Shown: positions 37,303-46,686 of the stretch, piece after piece | Layout of the letters: every line of letters begins with the position of its first letter | How positions within the stretch are numbered: the first letter of the stretch is position 1 | Source: Massilia yuzhufengensis | Lineage (GTDB): Bacteria; Pseudomonadota; Gammaproteobacteria; Burkholderiales; Burkholderiaceae_D | Length of the DNA stretch: 64,000 nucleotides | Reading direction: 5' to 3' | Assembly (NCBI RefSeq): GCF_900112225.1 | Contig: NZ_FOLD01000008.1 | Coordinates: forward strand, 124,001-188,000 | Program-made: the position numbers and the translations under genes | Notes under the pieces: generated by a model | What the model was told of the DNA's origin: nothing | Databases searched by the model: none | Seen by the model: the letters and a program-made list of their open reading frames with translations, nothing else

Positions 37303-38223
37303 TCAGGTTTCGCTGGCGATCGGATCGGTGTCCTTGACCACGGCGCCCTTGGCCGTGCTGCGCGTATTGTAGAACGTCGCGGCGATGCCGGACGCCAGGA
37401 TCACGCCGATGCCCAGCCACACATGCCAGTTGAAGGCGTCGCCCCACAGCGCCAGGCCCCACAGGCTGGAAAACACGATGCCGGTGTACTGCAGGTTGGC
37501 CACCACCAGCACCTTGCCGACGCGGTATGCGCGGGTCATGGCGATCTGCGCCATCAGGGCGGTGATGCCGATCCCCAGCAGCAGGGCGCCGCTGTAGAGC
37601 GTATGGCTCTGGAACACGGCGTCCTGCGGGCCGTCGCCCAGCAGGGTGCCAGTGAAGCCGGCCACGGTGGTGGTGAGCGAGAAGTAGAACACCACGCGGT
37701 ATTCGGGCTCGCCCATCTGGCCCAGCTTGCGCACCTGCATATAGGCCATGGCCGAGATCACCGACGAGCAGATGCCGGCCAGGCCGCCCAGCCACTGGTT
37801 GCTTTCGACCGCCGGCTGCAGCACCAGGGTCACGCCGATGAAGCTCATGCCGATGGCCAGCACCAGCGGCCACTCCGGCATCTTGGTGCCGCTCCACCAG
37901 CCGTGGGCGAACATCCAGGCCGCGATCCAGATCGGCGCCATGTAGTTCAGCGTGACGGCGGTGGCCAGCGGCAGGCGCGTGATGGCGAAGAACCACAGCC
38001 ACAGCGAGGTCACGCCAACGACGCTGCGCCAGATGTGGGCACGGGGGAAGGGGGTCTTGAACGTGCCACCGCGGTGGCGCACGATCATCGCCAGCACGAT
38101 GGTGCCAACGAGGCCGCGGTACATCAGGAGTTCGGACGTCGAGTAGAACTCGGACGCCAGCTTCACGCCCGCGCCCATGGCGGCAAACGCGAAGCTGGCA
38201 AACAGCATCCAGAGTGAAGGCAT
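37303..38223 (-). CDS. DMT superfamily (EamA) transporter
   Basis: An inner-membrane exporter-like protein of 306 residues with about ten hydrophobic segments in two EamA repeats (about 5-135 and 148-285). Segments such as MYRGLVGTIVLAMIVRHRGG, ITRLPLATAVTLNYMAPIWI and LVVANLQYTGIVFSSLWGLA are typical. Substrates of this family include amino acids and metabolites, and none can be named here. It heads the minus-strand run DMT-sseA-coiled coil-Fur family. Confidence 0.88.
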   Translation of the reverse strand: MPSLWMLFASFAFAAMGAGVKLASEFYSTSELLMYRGLVGTIVLAMIVRHRGGTFKTPFPRAHIWRSVVGVTSLWLWFFAITRLPLATAVTLNYMAPIWIAAWMFAHGWWSGTKMPEWPLVLAIGMSFIGVTLVLQPAVESNQWLGGLAGICSSVISAMAYMQVRKLGQMGEPEYRVVFYFSLTTTVAGFTGTLLGDGPQDAVFQSHTLYSGALLLGIGITALMAQIAMTRAYRVGKVLVVANLQYTGIVFSSLWGLALWGDAFNWHVWLGIGVILASGIAATFYNTRSTAKGAVVKDTDPIASET

Positions 38224-38238
38224 TACATTCCTAGAGAA

Positions 38239-39339
38239 TTACAACTCGAGCTTGCTGCGGTACCACTCGTGGAAATGCTGCATCCCGTCTTCCATCGGCG
38301 ACTGGTAGGGACCGACTTCGTTGACGCCGCGGTCGAGCAAAATCTTGCGGCCGGCGTCCATGCGCAGCGCGATCTCGTCGTCTTCGACCGCAGTTTCCAT
38401 GTAGGCGGCGCGCTCGGCGTCCACGAAACCGCGCTCGAACAGCTTGATCTCTTCCGGGTAGTAGAACTCGACCACGTTGCGCGTCTTTTGCGGGCCGATC
38501 GGCCACAGGGTCGACACCACCAGCACGTTCGGGTACCACTCGACCATGATGTTCGGGTACAGCGTCAGCCAGATCGCACCGAACTTCGGCGGCTGGCCGT
38601 TGTTGAACTTCAGGACCTGCTCCTGCCACTTCTTATAGGCAGGCGTACCGGCCTGCTGCAGCGCGCGGTGCACGCCCACGGTCTGGACGCTGTAGTCGCG
38701 GCCGAATTCCCATTTCAGGTCTTCGCACGAAACGAAATTGCCCAGGCCCGGATGGAAGGGCTCGACGTGGTAATCCTCCAGGTAGACCTCGATGAAGGTC
38801 TTCCAGTTGTAGTCGCACTCGTGGATCTCGACGTGGTCGAACATATAGCCCGTGAAGTCGAGGTCCTTGGTCGCTTCCATGTTCTTGAGCTTGTCCATGA
38901 CGTCGTAGCCGTTCTGCTCGAACAGCAGGCCGTTCCAGTTCTGCAGCCTGGTCTTGGACAAATTCAGGCACGGCGTCTCCGGGAAGTGCGGAGCGCCGAT
39001 CAGCTGGCCCTTCAGGTCATAGGTCCAGCGGTGCAGCGGGCACACGATGGTGTTCGCATTGCCGCGCCCATTGAACATCAGCGCCTGGCGGTGACGGCAG
39101 ACGTTGGACAGCACCTCGATGCCGGCCGCATTGCGGACCAGCATGCGGCCTTCGTTTTCGGATGGGAGCGTGGCGAAATCGCCCAGCTCCGGGACCATCA
39201 ATTCGTGCCCGACATAGCGCGGGCCGGCGTGAAACAGTTGTTGCAGCTCGCGCTGCATCAGCGCGGCGTCAAAGTAGACATTTACCGGAAGCTGAGCGCA
39301 CGAAGCTGCCAGCTTGGCCTGGGTAGCCAGATCGGACAT
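38239..39339 (-). CDS. Rieske non-heme iron oxygenase, alpha subunit
   Basis: A 366-residue aromatic-ring-hydroxylating-type oxygenase. The Rieske 2Fe-2S site is seen as CRHRQALMFNG and then CPLHRWTYDLKG near residues 83-115. The mononuclear iron ligands are in EDYHVEPFHPGLG near 187-199. No reductase or ferredoxin gene is adjacent. ATG 39339 follows a strong AAAGGGGGG ribosome-binding site; a GTG two codons earlier lies within that site. The gene is divergent from xseB-ispA-dxs, an arrangement seen in other Burkholderiales, but its substrate is not established. Confidence 0.88.
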   Translation of the reverse strand: MSDLATQAKLAASCAQLPVNVYFDAALMQRELQQLFHAGPRYVGHELMVPELGDFATLPSENEGRMLVRNAAGIEVLSNVCRHRQALMFNGRGNANTIVCPLHRWTYDLKGQLIGAPHFPETPCLNLSKTRLQNWNGLLFEQNGYDVMDKLKNMEATKDLDFTGYMFDHVEIHECDYNWKTFIEVYLEDYHVEPFHPGLGNFVSCEDLKWEFGRDYSVQTVGVHRALQQAGTPAYKKWQEQVLKFNNGQPPKFGAIWLTLYPNIMVEWYPNVLVVSTLWPIGPQKTRNVVEFYYPEEIKLFERGFVDAERAAYMETAVEDDEIALRMDAGRKILLDRGVNEVGPYQSPMEDGMQHFHEWYRSKLEL

Positions 39340-39647
39340 CCCCACCCCCCTTTAAATTAGCTTGTAGCCAAAGAAGAGAAAGAATCCAAAGACCAGTATC
39401 GAGAAAAGAGGAATACGGTTATTTGGGACAGAACCGGCGATTATACCGTGGAACAAGCTCTACAGTCTCCGCCCGGTAGCTATCTGTGGGGAAACTGCCC
39501 CAATAAATTGTGGAAAAATCAAGGTTTTATCAGGCAGGCAAGTTGTATGCGATGCAATGTGCGCCCCTCGCGGGGAAGGATTGATCTAAAATACGCGATT
39601 GGATTGACCTTGGGCGCACCCTTGCGCCTTCTTCACGCTGAATTGCC
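39340..39647. other. Divergent intergenic region (Rieske gene / xseB operon)
   Basis: About 308 bp, more AT-rich than its surroundings. A perfect TATAAT reads on the minus strand at 39440-39445 and TAAAAT on the plus strand at 39587-39592; neither has a convincing -35. A minus-strand frame at 39352-39456 could encode a 34-residue hydrophobic peptide (PNNRIPLFSILVFGFFLFFG then YKLI) from a TTG. Its stop lies 12 bp before the Rieske ATG. It is not called as a gene. Confidence 0.4.
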
Positions 39648-39905
39648 ATGCCAAATAATACTAACGCCGCTGTAACGCCCCCCGAGTCCTTCGAAGGCGC
39701 GATGGCCGAGCTGGCCCAGCTCGTGTCGCAGATGGAATCGGGCCAGCTGCCGCTGGAAGCCTCGGTGGCCGCTTATGCGCGCGGCTCCGAACTGGTGAAA
39801 TACTGCGCGGCCCAGCTGGAAAAGGTCGAGTCCCAGGTCAAGGTCCTTGAAGGCGACATGCTCAAGCCCTTCTCGGCCGACGGCGTCGACGAGGGTGGCC
39901 AATGA
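39648..39905 (+). CDS. xseB: Exodeoxyribonuclease VII small subunit
   Basis: An 85-residue subunit of the nuclease that degrades single-stranded DNA to short oligonucleotides, working with XseA, which is not in this window. The family pattern is clear: SFEGAMAELAQLVSQMESGQ, LPLEASVAAYARGSELVKYC and AQLEKVESQVKVLEGD. Its TGA overlaps the ispA ATG (ATGA), so translation is coupled. It is the first gene of xseB-ispA-dxs, a common proteobacterial operon. Confidence 0.95.
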   Translation: MPNNTNAAVTPPESFEGAMAELAQLVSQMESGQLPLEASVAAYARGSELVKYCAAQLEKVESQVKVLEGDMLKPFSADGVDEGGQ

Positions 39906-40795
39906 CGCAGCAGGCATTCGCGCTCTGGATGCAGGACGTGCAGCTGGACGTCGAGCGCGCGCTCGAGGCCTGCCTGCCGGCGGCGACCACGCTGCCGCAC
40001 AAGCTGCACGAGGCGATGCGCTACACCGCACTGGGCGGCGGCAAGCGCATCCGCCCGCTGCTGGCCTATGCCAGTGGCGCGCTGTTCGGCGGCGACGCGC
40101 AGGCCTTGGGGCGCGTGGCGGCGGCCGTCGAGATGATCCACGTGTATTCGCTGGTGCACGACGACATGCCCTGCATGGACGACGACGACCTGCGCCGCGG
40201 CAAACCGACCGTGCACGTGGCCTATGACGAAGCGACCGCGCTGCTGGTGGGCGACGCGCTGCAGGCCCAGGCCTTCCAGGCGCTGGCCGACATCGACACC
40301 CTGCCGCCCGCGCGCCAGGTGACCATGCTGCGCCTGCTGGCCGAAGCGGCCGGGTCGAGCGGCATGTGCGGCGGCCAGGCGATCGACCTCGACAGCGTCG
40401 GCCTGGCGCTGCAGCGCGACGAACTCGAACGCATGCACCAGCTGAAAACCGGCGCCATGCTGCGCGTGTCGGTGATCCTGGGCGCCCTGTGTGGCAAGGA
40501 TTTGTCGCCGGTCGAACTGGAAGCATTGAAAGCCTATTCGGCGGCGATCGGCCTGGCCTTCCAGGTGGTGGACGACGTGCTCGACGCCACCGCCGATTCG
40601 GCCACGCTGGGCAAGACCGCGGGCAAGGACGCGGCCGACAACAAACCGACCTATGTGTCGATCCTTGGGCTGGAACCCTCGAAGGAACTGGCCGAGCAAT
40701 TGCGGCGTGAAGCGCACGAAGCGCTGGCGCCATTTGGAGAACAAGCACTGCGGCTGCGCGAACTCGCCGACCTCATCGTGCAGCGGAAGGCCTAA
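39902..40795 (+). CDS. ispA: Farnesyl diphosphate synthase
   Basis: Trans-prenyltransferase of 297 residues that condenses dimethylallyl or geranyl diphosphate with isopentenyl diphosphate. The first aspartate-rich motif is read as HDDMPCMDDDDLRRGKPTVH near 86-105 and the second as AFQVVDDVLDATAD near 220-233. The region GGGKRIRPLLAYASG is also typical. It is coupled to xseB by ATGA overlap, and the dxs ATG follows its TAA directly with no gap. Its product feeds longer prenyl chains used, for example, by UbiA, encoded near the end of this window. Confidence 0.96.
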   Translation: MTQQAFALWMQDVQLDVERALEACLPAATTLPHKLHEAMRYTALGGGKRIRPLLAYASGALFGGDAQALGRVAAAVEMIHVYSLVHDDMPCMDDDDLRRGKPTVHVAYDEATALLVGDALQAQAFQALADIDTLPPARQVTMLRLLAEAAGSSGMCGGQAIDLDSVGLALQRDELERMHQLKTGAMLRVSVILGALCGKDLSPVELEALKAYSAAIGLAFQVVDDVLDATADSATLGKTAGKDAADNKPTYVSILGLEPSKELAEQLRREAHEALAPFGEQALRLRELADLIVQRKA

Positions 40796-42667
40796 ATGAA
40801 ACTGCTAGAGACCATCAACGATCCCGCCGACCTGCGCCTGCTGCCGCGCACGCAGCTGACGCCGCTCGCAACCGAGCTGCGCCAGTTCCTGCTCGACTCG
40901 GTGTCGAAAACCGGCGGCCACCTGTCGTCGAACCTCGGCACGGTGGAACTGACCATCGCGCTGCACTACGTCTTCAACACCCCGCACGACCGCATCGTGT
41001 GGGACGTGGGACACCAGACCTATTCGCACAAGATCCTTACCGGCCGGCGCGAGCGCATGCCCACCTTGCGCCAGCTGAACGGCCTGTCGGGCTTCCCGAA
41101 GCGCGACGAAAGCACCTACGACACCTTCGGCACCGCCCACTCGTCGACCTCGATCTCGGCTGCGTTAGGCATGGCCACGGCCGCCAAGATCAAGGGCGAG
41201 GACCGCCACGCCATCGCCGTGATCGGCGACGGCTCCATGACCGCCGGCATGGCCTTCGAGGCCCTGAACAATGGCGGCGTCGAGGACGACGTCAACCTCC
41301 TGGTGGTCCTGAACGACAACGACATGTCGATCTCGCCGCCGGTCGGCGCGCTGAACCGCTACCTGGCGCGTTTGATGAGCGGCCAGTTCTACGCCGCCGC
41401 CAAGAACGTCGGCCGCAGCGTGCTGCCCGGCCCGATGCTCGACCTGGCGCGTAAACTCGAAGAACACGCCAAGGGCATGGTGGTCCCGGCCACCATGTTC
41501 GAGGAATTCGGCTTCAACTACATCGGCCCGATCGACGGCCACGACCTCGATTCGCTCATCCCGACGCTGGAAAACATCAAGAAGCTCAAGGGCCCGCAGT
41601 TCCTGCACGTGGTGACCAAGAAGGGCCAGGGCTACAAGCTGGCCGAGGCCGAGCCGATCCTGTACCACGGCACCGGCAAGTTCAACCCGCTCGAAGGCAT
41701 CAAGCCGGCCGGCGCGCCGAGCAAGATCACCTATACCGAAGTATTCGGCAACTGGCTGTGCGACATGGCGGCGTCGGACAAGCGCCTGGTCGGCATCACG
41801 CCGGCGATGCGCGAAGGTTCCGGCATGGTGGCCTTCCACCAGCAGTACCCGGAACGCTACTTCGACGTCGGCATCGCCGAGCAGCACTCGGTGACCTTCG
41901 CCGCCGGTATCGCCACCGAAGGCATGAAGCCGGTGCTGGCGATCTACTCCACTTTCCTGCAGCGCGGCTACGACCAGCTGATCCACGACGTGGCGCTGCA
42001 GAACCTGGACGTCACGTTTGCGCTGGATCGCGCAGGCCTGGTGGGCGCCGACGGCGCCACCCACGCCGGCAACTACGACCTGGCCTATTTGCGCTGCATC
42101 CCGAACATGGTCGTGATGGCCGCGTCCGACGAAAACGAATGCCGCCAGATGCTGACGACCGCCTATCACTACCCCGGCCCGGCTGCCGTGCGCTATCCGC
42201 GCGGCGCCGGCATCGGCGCGGCGATCTCGCAGGAACTGAGCGCGATCGAGATCGGCAAGGGCGTCGTCGCGCGCGAAGGCAAGGCGATCGCGATCCTGGC
42301 CTTTGGTTCGATGGTGGCGCCGAGTATCAAGGCGGGCGAAGAGCTGAACGCCACGGTGGCCAACATGCGCTTCGTGAAGCCGCTCGACGTGGAGCTGCTC
42401 AAGCGCCTGGCGCAGGAGCATGACTGCTTCGTGACGGTGGAAGAGGGCTGCGTGATGGGCGGCGCGGGTTCGGCCGTGGCCGAGGCGCTGGCGGCGGAAG
42501 GGATCGTGAAGCCGGTGTTGATGCTGGGGCTGCCGGACAAGTTCATTGACCAGGGGGATCCGGGGGCGCTGCTTGCGTCTGTGGGGCTGGATGCCAAGGG
42601 GATTGCGGCGTCGATTCGTGCGAGGTTTGCTGGGGGTGAGCCGAGGTTGGTGGTCAATAATACGTAA
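40796..42667 (+). CDS. dxs: 1-deoxy-D-xylulose-5-phosphate synthase
   Basis: Thiamine-diphosphate enzyme of 623 residues that joins pyruvate and glyceraldehyde 3-phosphate. The TPP-binding segment is [16 protein letters not shown] near 144-159. The transketolase-like pyrimidine domain has [15 protein letters not shown] near 358-372, and the C-terminal transketolase domain follows ([16 protein letters not shown]). The N-terminal [19 protein letters not shown] is standard. Its product is the first committed isoprenoid precursor and also the carbon donor for ThiG in the thiamine operon at the start of the window. The gene begins directly after the ispA stop. Confidence 0.97.
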   Translation: MKLLETINDPADLRLLPRTQLTPLATELRQFLLDSVSKTGGHLSSNLGTVELTIALHYVFNTPHDRIVWDVGHQTYSHKILTGRRERMPTLRQLNGLSGFPKRDESTYDTFGTAHSSTSISAALGMATAAKIKGEDRHAIAVIGDGSMTAGMAFEALNNGGVEDDVNLLVVLNDNDMSISPPVGALNRYLARLMSGQFYAAAKNVGRSVLPGPMLDLARKLEEHAKGMVVPATMFEEFGFNYIGPIDGHDLDSLIPTLENIKKLKGPQFLHVVTKKGQGYKLAEAEPILYHGTGKFNPLEGIKPAGAPSKITYTEVFGNWLCDMAASDKRLVGITPAMREGSGMVAFHQQYPERYFDVGIAEQHSVTFAAGIATEGMKPVLAIYSTFLQRGYDQLIHDVALQNLDVTFALDRAGLVGADGATHAGNYDLAYLRCIPNMVVMAASDENECRQMLTTAYHYPGPAAVRYPRGAGIGAAISQELSAIEIGKGVVAREGKAIAILAFGSMVAPSIKAGEELNATVANMRFVKPLDVELLKRLAQEHDCFVTVEEGCVMGGAGSAVAEALAAEGIVKPVLMLGLPDKFIDQGDPGALLASVGLDAKGIAASIRARFAGGEPRLVVNNT

Positions 42668-42683
42668 TTGGTAAGCACGCTAA

Positions 42684-42770
42684 CTTGGGTCCCGGCCTGC
42701 GCCGGGACGACGGTTTTTGAGCTAACGCTAAACTCAAACAACGTCGTCCCGGCGCAGGCCGGGACCCAAT
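42684..42770. repeat. REP/BIME-like palindromic pair, copy D (inverted arrangement)
   Basis: Two GTCCCGGC stems occur here, but in the opposite relative order to other copies: TTGG...CGACGG first (42684-42712), then CGTCG...CCAA (42742-42770), with TTTTTGAG...CTCAAA between them. It lies between convergent dxs and the 2OG oxygenase gene. The sequence after the second unit (TTTCCCCACCGAAG) recurs in copy G. Confidence 0.85.
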
Positions 42771-42798
42771 TTCCCCACCGAAGTCCGCTCAAGACGCG

Positions 42799-43500
42799 TT
42801 ACCGAGGCGCCCCAAACAACACCTCCGCCCTCTGAAACAAAATCCACGAGGTCGCAATATACTTGTCCGCACTACGCGCCACATGCCCCTTGTGCGTATG
42901 CGTAAACCCCGCCGGCGCAATAATGAGACGCCCCTTGCGCGCCTCCACCTTGCGCCCCTGGTACAAAAACTCCGTCTCCCCGCCATCCTCCACATCGTTC
43001 AGGTAGAACTGCCACAGCAGCACCCGGTGCAAGGTCTCGCAGCTCTCGTTCTGCGGATAAATCTCCGAATGCCAGTGGTGATACCCGCCCGTCCCCTGCA
43101 AATACTTCTGCAGGTTGACATTCCCCACCCTATAAATCGACTGCATCAGCTCCACCACGTTCGGCGTGCCGAATTCCTCGAAGTTCGCCAGCGACAGGGT
43201 CACTGCCTCGCCCGTCTCCGGGTGCGCCACCTGCGGCGACAGCGCGCCGATCAGCAGCATGCGGTATTTCGCCATGTACTGCGCCAGGTGCTGCGCCATC
43301 GCCTGGGTGAGTACGGCGCCGACGTCATCCCACTCCGCCAGGCCGTTGATGGTCAGGTCGTAGCTGTCCTTCTTGCTGACGTCGACGCCATTGCCGGTGC
43401 GGCCGCGCGCGACCTGCTTGCTGGCGTCGAAACGGGCGCGGATGGCGTCGCACTGCTGGGCAGTGAGGGCGTCGTCGTAGATCCCGATGAAATCCTCCAT
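42799..43500 (-). CDS. 2-oxoglutarate/Fe(II)-dependent oxygenase family protein
   Basis: A 233-residue protein with the prolyl-hydroxylase-like jelly-roll pattern. Probable iron ligands lie in YHHWHSEIYP near 147-156 and FTHTHKGHVARSADKYIATS near 204-223; the arginine in the latter fits the oxoglutarate-binding position. The ligand triad cannot be fixed without a structure. ATG 43500 has GGGGGTAA upstream; an ATG at 43524 would overlap the adenosyltransferase gene by 20 bases. It is 4 bp after the adenosyltransferase gene and likely in one operon. The substrate is unknown. Confidence 0.78.
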   Translation of the reverse strand: MEDFIGIYDDALTAQQCDAIRARFDASKQVARGRTGNGVDVSKKDSYDLTINGLAEWDDVGAVLTQAMAQHLAQYMAKYRMLLIGALSPQVAHPETGEAVTLSLANFEEFGTPNVVELMQSIYRVGNVNLQKYLQGTGGYHHWHSEIYPQNESCETLHRVLLWQFYLNDVEDGGETEFLYQGRKVEARKGRLIIAPAGFTHTHKGHVARSADKYIATSWILFQRAEVLFGAPR

Positions 43501-43504
43501 CCGC

Positions 43505-44059
43505 TTACCCCCGCTTGCGCTCATGCTGCCACAGCACGTCGCTGCCGCCCGCGAAGCGGTTCAGCACGCGCGCCAGCACGAACATCAGGTCCGACAGGCG
43601 ATTCACATATTTGCGCGGATGCGGGCGGATGTCTTCCGCATGCGACAAGGCCACGATGGCGCGTTCGGCGCGCCGGCACACGGTGCGGCACACGTGGGCC
43701 AGCGAGGCGGCGCGCGAGCCGGCCGGCAGGATGAATTCCTTCAGCATCGGCAGCTCGGCGTTGTACTTTTCCACCAGGCCGTCCAGGCGCGCCACGTGTT
43801 CGTCCTTGATCATTTCGTAGCCCGGGATGCACAGCTCGCCGCCCAGGTCGAACAGGTCGTGCTGGATCGAGACCAGTTCCTCGCGCAGCGCGTCCGGCAT
43901 GTCTTCGCACAGCAGCAGGCCGACGAAGGAGTTCAGTTCGTCGACCTCGCCCAGCGAATGGATGCGCGGGCTGTCCTTGACGGTGCGGCTGCCGTCGCCC
44001 AGGCCGGTGGTACCGTCGTCGCCGGTGCGCGTGGAGATCTTCGAGAGTCGATTGCCCAT
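43505..44059 (-). CDS. PduO-type corrinoid adenosyltransferase
   Basis: Transfers the adenosyl group of ATP to cob(I)alamin, giving adenosylcobalamin. It has 184 residues. The family N-terminal ATP loop is seen as ISTRTGDDGTTGLGDGSRT (8-26), followed by VDELNSFVGLL and the C-terminal RRAERAIVALSHAEDIRPHP and YVNRLSDLMFVLARVLN. These are characteristic of the PduO class, as opposed to the CobA class. It is divergent from glcDEF across an 81-bp gap and followed 4 bp later by the oxygenase gene. Confidence 0.93.
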   Translation of the reverse strand: MGNRLSKISTRTGDDGTTGLGDGSRTVKDSPRIHSLGEVDELNSFVGLLLCEDMPDALREELVSIQHDLFDLGGELCIPGYEMIKDEHVARLDGLVEKYNAELPMLKEFILPAGSRAASLAHVCRTVCRRAERAIVALSHAEDIRPHPRKYVNRLSDLMFVLARVLNRFAGGSDVLWQHERKRG

Positions 44060-44104
44060 GATGTAACCTTATGCAAACTATGATAAAAACGATAGGGCGA
44101 GCAT

Positions 44105-44134
44105 ACGACAAAACAGCCCGATTGTGCCTACAAT
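44105..44134 (+). promoter_or_regulatory. glcD: Probable glcDEF promoter
   Basis: ACGACA (44105-44110) and TACAAT (44129-44134) are 18 bp apart. The predicted transcription start falls at 44141, the A of the glcD ATG, so this transcript may also be leaderless. Confidence 0.5.
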
Positions 44135-44140
44135 TCAAGA

Positions 44141-45634
44141 ATGACCGCGACCACATCCGCTACCATTCCCGGGCTCGCCGAACGGCGCGCGCAAGTCGTC
44201 GCCGCACTGCGCGCGCGCCTGCCCGAGCGCTGCGTCCTGTCCGACCCCGAAGACACCCGCCCCTACGAATGCGACGGCCTGGCGGCCTACCGCCAGCTGC
44301 CCATGATCGTGACCCTGCCCGACAGCGAAGACCAGGTGCTGGCGATCCTTAACGTGTGCCGCGAACTGCAGGTGCCGATCGTGCCGCGCGGCGCCGGCAC
44401 CGGCCTGTCGGGCGGCGCGCTGCCCATCGCCGACGGCGTGGTCGTCTCCACCGCGCGCATGAACCGCGTCGTGAAAGTCGACGCCTATGCGCGCACCGCC
44501 GTGGTCCAGCCGGGCGTGCGCAACCTGGCGATTTCCGAAGCCGCAGCAGGGCATGGCCTCTACTACGCGCCCGATCCTTCATCCCAGATCGCCTGCACCA
44601 TCGGCGGCAACGTGGCCGAGAATTCCGGCGGCGTGCACTGCCTCAAATACGGCCTGACGGTCCACAACGTGCTGCGGGTGCGCGTGGCCACCATCGACGG
44701 CGACATCATCGAGCTGGGCAGCGAAGCGCTCGATGCGCCCGGCCTGGACCTGCTGGCCGTGTTCATCGGCTCGGAAGGCATGCTCGGCATCGTCACCGAA
44801 GTCACCGTGAAGCTGGTACCCAAGCCGGCCGTGGCGCAGGTGGTCATGGCTTCCTTCGGCGACGTCATCACGGCCGGTAACGCGGTGGCCAGCATCATCG
44901 CCGCCGGCATCATCCCGGCCGGCCTGGAAATGATGGACCGCACTTCGGTGCGCATGGTCGAGCCCTTTGTCCACGCCGGCTACGACCTGGATGCCGCCGC
45001 CATCCTGCTGTGCGAAGCCGACGGCACCGCGCTGGAAGTGGCGGAAGAAATCGAACGCATGAAGGCCGTGTTCGAAGGCGCCGGCGCCACGGCGATTGCG
45101 GTGTCGCAGACCGAGGCGGAGCGCATGCGCTTCTGGTCCGGCCGCAAGAACGCCTTCCCGGCGGCGGGCCGCATCTCTCCCGACTACTACTGCATGGACG
45201 GCACCATCCCGCGCAAGCAGCTGGCGCGGGTGCTGACGGCAATCGAGGGCATGGAAATTACCTTCGGCCTGCGCTGCGCCAACGTGTTCCACGCGGGCGA
45301 CGGCAATATGCACCCCCTGATCCTGTTCGACGCCAACCAGCCGGGCGAATTCGACCGCGCCGAAGCCTTTGGCGCGGCCATCCTGGCGCTGTGCGTCGAA
45401 GTGGGCGGCACCATCACCGGCGAGCATGGCGTGGGCATGGAGAAGATCAACTCGATGTGCGTGCAGTTCGGCCGCAAGGAGCTCGACGCCTTCTTCGCGG
45501 TAAAGCGCGCGTTCGACGCGCCGATGCTGCTCAACCCGGACAAGGCGATCCCGACCCCGCACCGCTGCGCCGAATTCGGCAAGATGCACGTGCATGGCGG
45601 CGCGCTGCCTTTCCCCGACCTCGAGCGCCTGTAG
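44141..45634 (+). CDS. glcD: Glycolate oxidase subunit GlcD (FAD-linked)
   Basis: Flavoprotein subunit of glycolate oxidase, converting glycolate (or D-lactate) to glyoxylate. It has 497 residues. The VAO/PCMH FAD-binding domain is visible in PIVPRGAGTGLSGGALPIAD near 84-103 and DPSSQIACTIGGNVAENSGG near 146-165, and the C-terminal FAD-oxidase domain in NVFHAGDGNMHPLILFD and GEHGVGMEKI. It is the first gene of glcD-E-F, with glcE 3 bp downstream. No GlcC regulator, GlcG or malate synthase gene is next to it. Confidence 0.96.
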   Translation: MTATTSATIPGLAERRAQVVAALRARLPERCVLSDPEDTRPYECDGLAAYRQLPMIVTLPDSEDQVLAILNVCRELQVPIVPRGAGTGLSGGALPIADGVVVSTARMNRVVKVDAYARTAVVQPGVRNLAISEAAAGHGLYYAPDPSSQIACTIGGNVAENSGGVHCLKYGLTVHNVLRVRVATIDGDIIELGSEALDAPGLDLLAVFIGSEGMLGIVTEVTVKLVPKPAVAQVVMASFGDVITAGNAVASIIAAGIIPAGLEMMDRTSVRMVEPFVHAGYDLDAAAILLCEADGTALEVAEEIERMKAVFEGAGATAIAVSQTEAERMRFWSGRKNAFPAAGRISPDYYCMDGTIPRKQLARVLTAIEGMEITFGLRCANVFHAGDGNMHPLILFDANQPGEFDRAEAFGAAILALCVEVGGTITGEHGVGMEKINSMCVQFGRKELDAFFAVKRAFDAPMLLNPDKAIPTPHRCAEFGKMHVHGGALPFPDLERL

Positions 45635-45637
45635 AAC

Positions 45638-46684
45638 ATGCACACCATCGAACAATTCCAAGAGCGGGTGCGCGCGGCCGCCGCCCACAAGCAGCCGCTA
45701 CGCATCCGCGGTGGCGGCACCAAGGACTGGTATGGCCAGCGCCTCGAGGGCGAAGTCCTCGACACGCGCGGCTACGCCGGCATCGTCGACTACGAGCCGA
45801 CCGAACTGGTGATCACGGCGCGCTGCGGCACGCTGCTCTCCGAGATCGAGGCCGCGCTGGCCGAACGTAACCAGATGCTGGCTTTCGAGCCGCCGCACTT
45901 CGGCGATGGGGCAACCCTTGGCGGCGCGATCGCCGCCGGCCTGGCTGGCCCGCGCCGCGCCAGCAGCGGCGGCGTGCGCGACTTCGTGCTGGGCGCGAAG
46001 CTGCTGGACGGGAAGGGCGACGTGCTGTCCTTTGGTGGCCAGGTGATGAAGAACGTGGCCGGCTACGACGTCTCGCGCATGCTGGCCGGCTCGCTCGGCA
46101 CCCTCGGCCTGCTGCTGGAAGTGTCGGTCAAGGTGCTGCCCAAGCCCTTCGCCGAAACCACGCTGCGCTTCGCCATCGCCGAGATCGAGGCCATCCGCAA
46201 GCTCAACGAATGGGGCGGCCAGCCGCTGCCGATATCGGCCAGCTGCTGGCATGACGGTGTGCTCTCGCTGCGCCTGTCCGGCGCCCAGGCCGCGGTCGAT
46301 GCTGCCGTGCGCATGTTCGGCGGCGAGACGGTAGACGATTGCGACCGTTTCTGGGCCAGCGTACGCGAGCAGCAGCATCCGTTCTTTGCGGGCGAGGGCG
46401 CCTTGTGGCGCCTGTCGGTGCCGTCCACCACCGGCGCCATCGTCCTTGGCGGCGCCCAGCTGATCGAGTGGGGCGGCGCCCAGCGCTGGCTGCGCACCGA
46501 CCTCGATGCCGCCAGCATCCGCCGCACGGTGGCGGCCAGCGGCGGTCACGCGACGCTGTTCCGCGGCGGCGATAAATCCGCGGGCGTGTTCCAGCCGCTC
46601 CAGCCCGCGATGGCGCGCATCCACGAACGCCTGAAGGACTCCTTCGATCCGGCGCACATCTATAACCCGGGACGAATGTATTAA
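45638..46684 (+). CDS. glcE: Glycolate oxidase subunit GlcE
   Basis: Second FAD-binding subunit, 348 residues. The PCMH-type segment is visible as [15 protein letters not shown] near 20-34 and [20 protein letters not shown] near 86-105, followed by [26 protein letters not shown]. It ends [12 protein letters not shown], a typical C-terminus. The start lies 3 bp after the glcD stop and glcF begins 2 bp after its own stop, so the three are one operon. Confidence 0.95.
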   Translation: MHTIEQFQERVRAAAAHKQPLRIRGGGTKDWYGQRLEGEVLDTRGYAGIVDYEPTELVITARCGTLLSEIEAALAERNQMLAFEPPHFGDGATLGGAIAAGLAGPRRASSGGVRDFVLGAKLLDGKGDVLSFGGQVMKNVAGYDVSRMLAGSLGTLGLLLEVSVKVLPKPFAETTLRFAIAEIEAIRKLNEWGGQPLPISASCWHDGVLSLRLSGAQAAVDAAVRMFGGETVDDCDRFWASVREQQHPFFAGEGALWRLSVPSTTGAIVLGGAQLIEWGGAQRWLRTDLDAASIRRTVAASGGHATLFRGGDKSAGVFQPLQPAMARIHERLKDSFDPAHIYNPGRMY

Positions 46685-46686
46685 GC

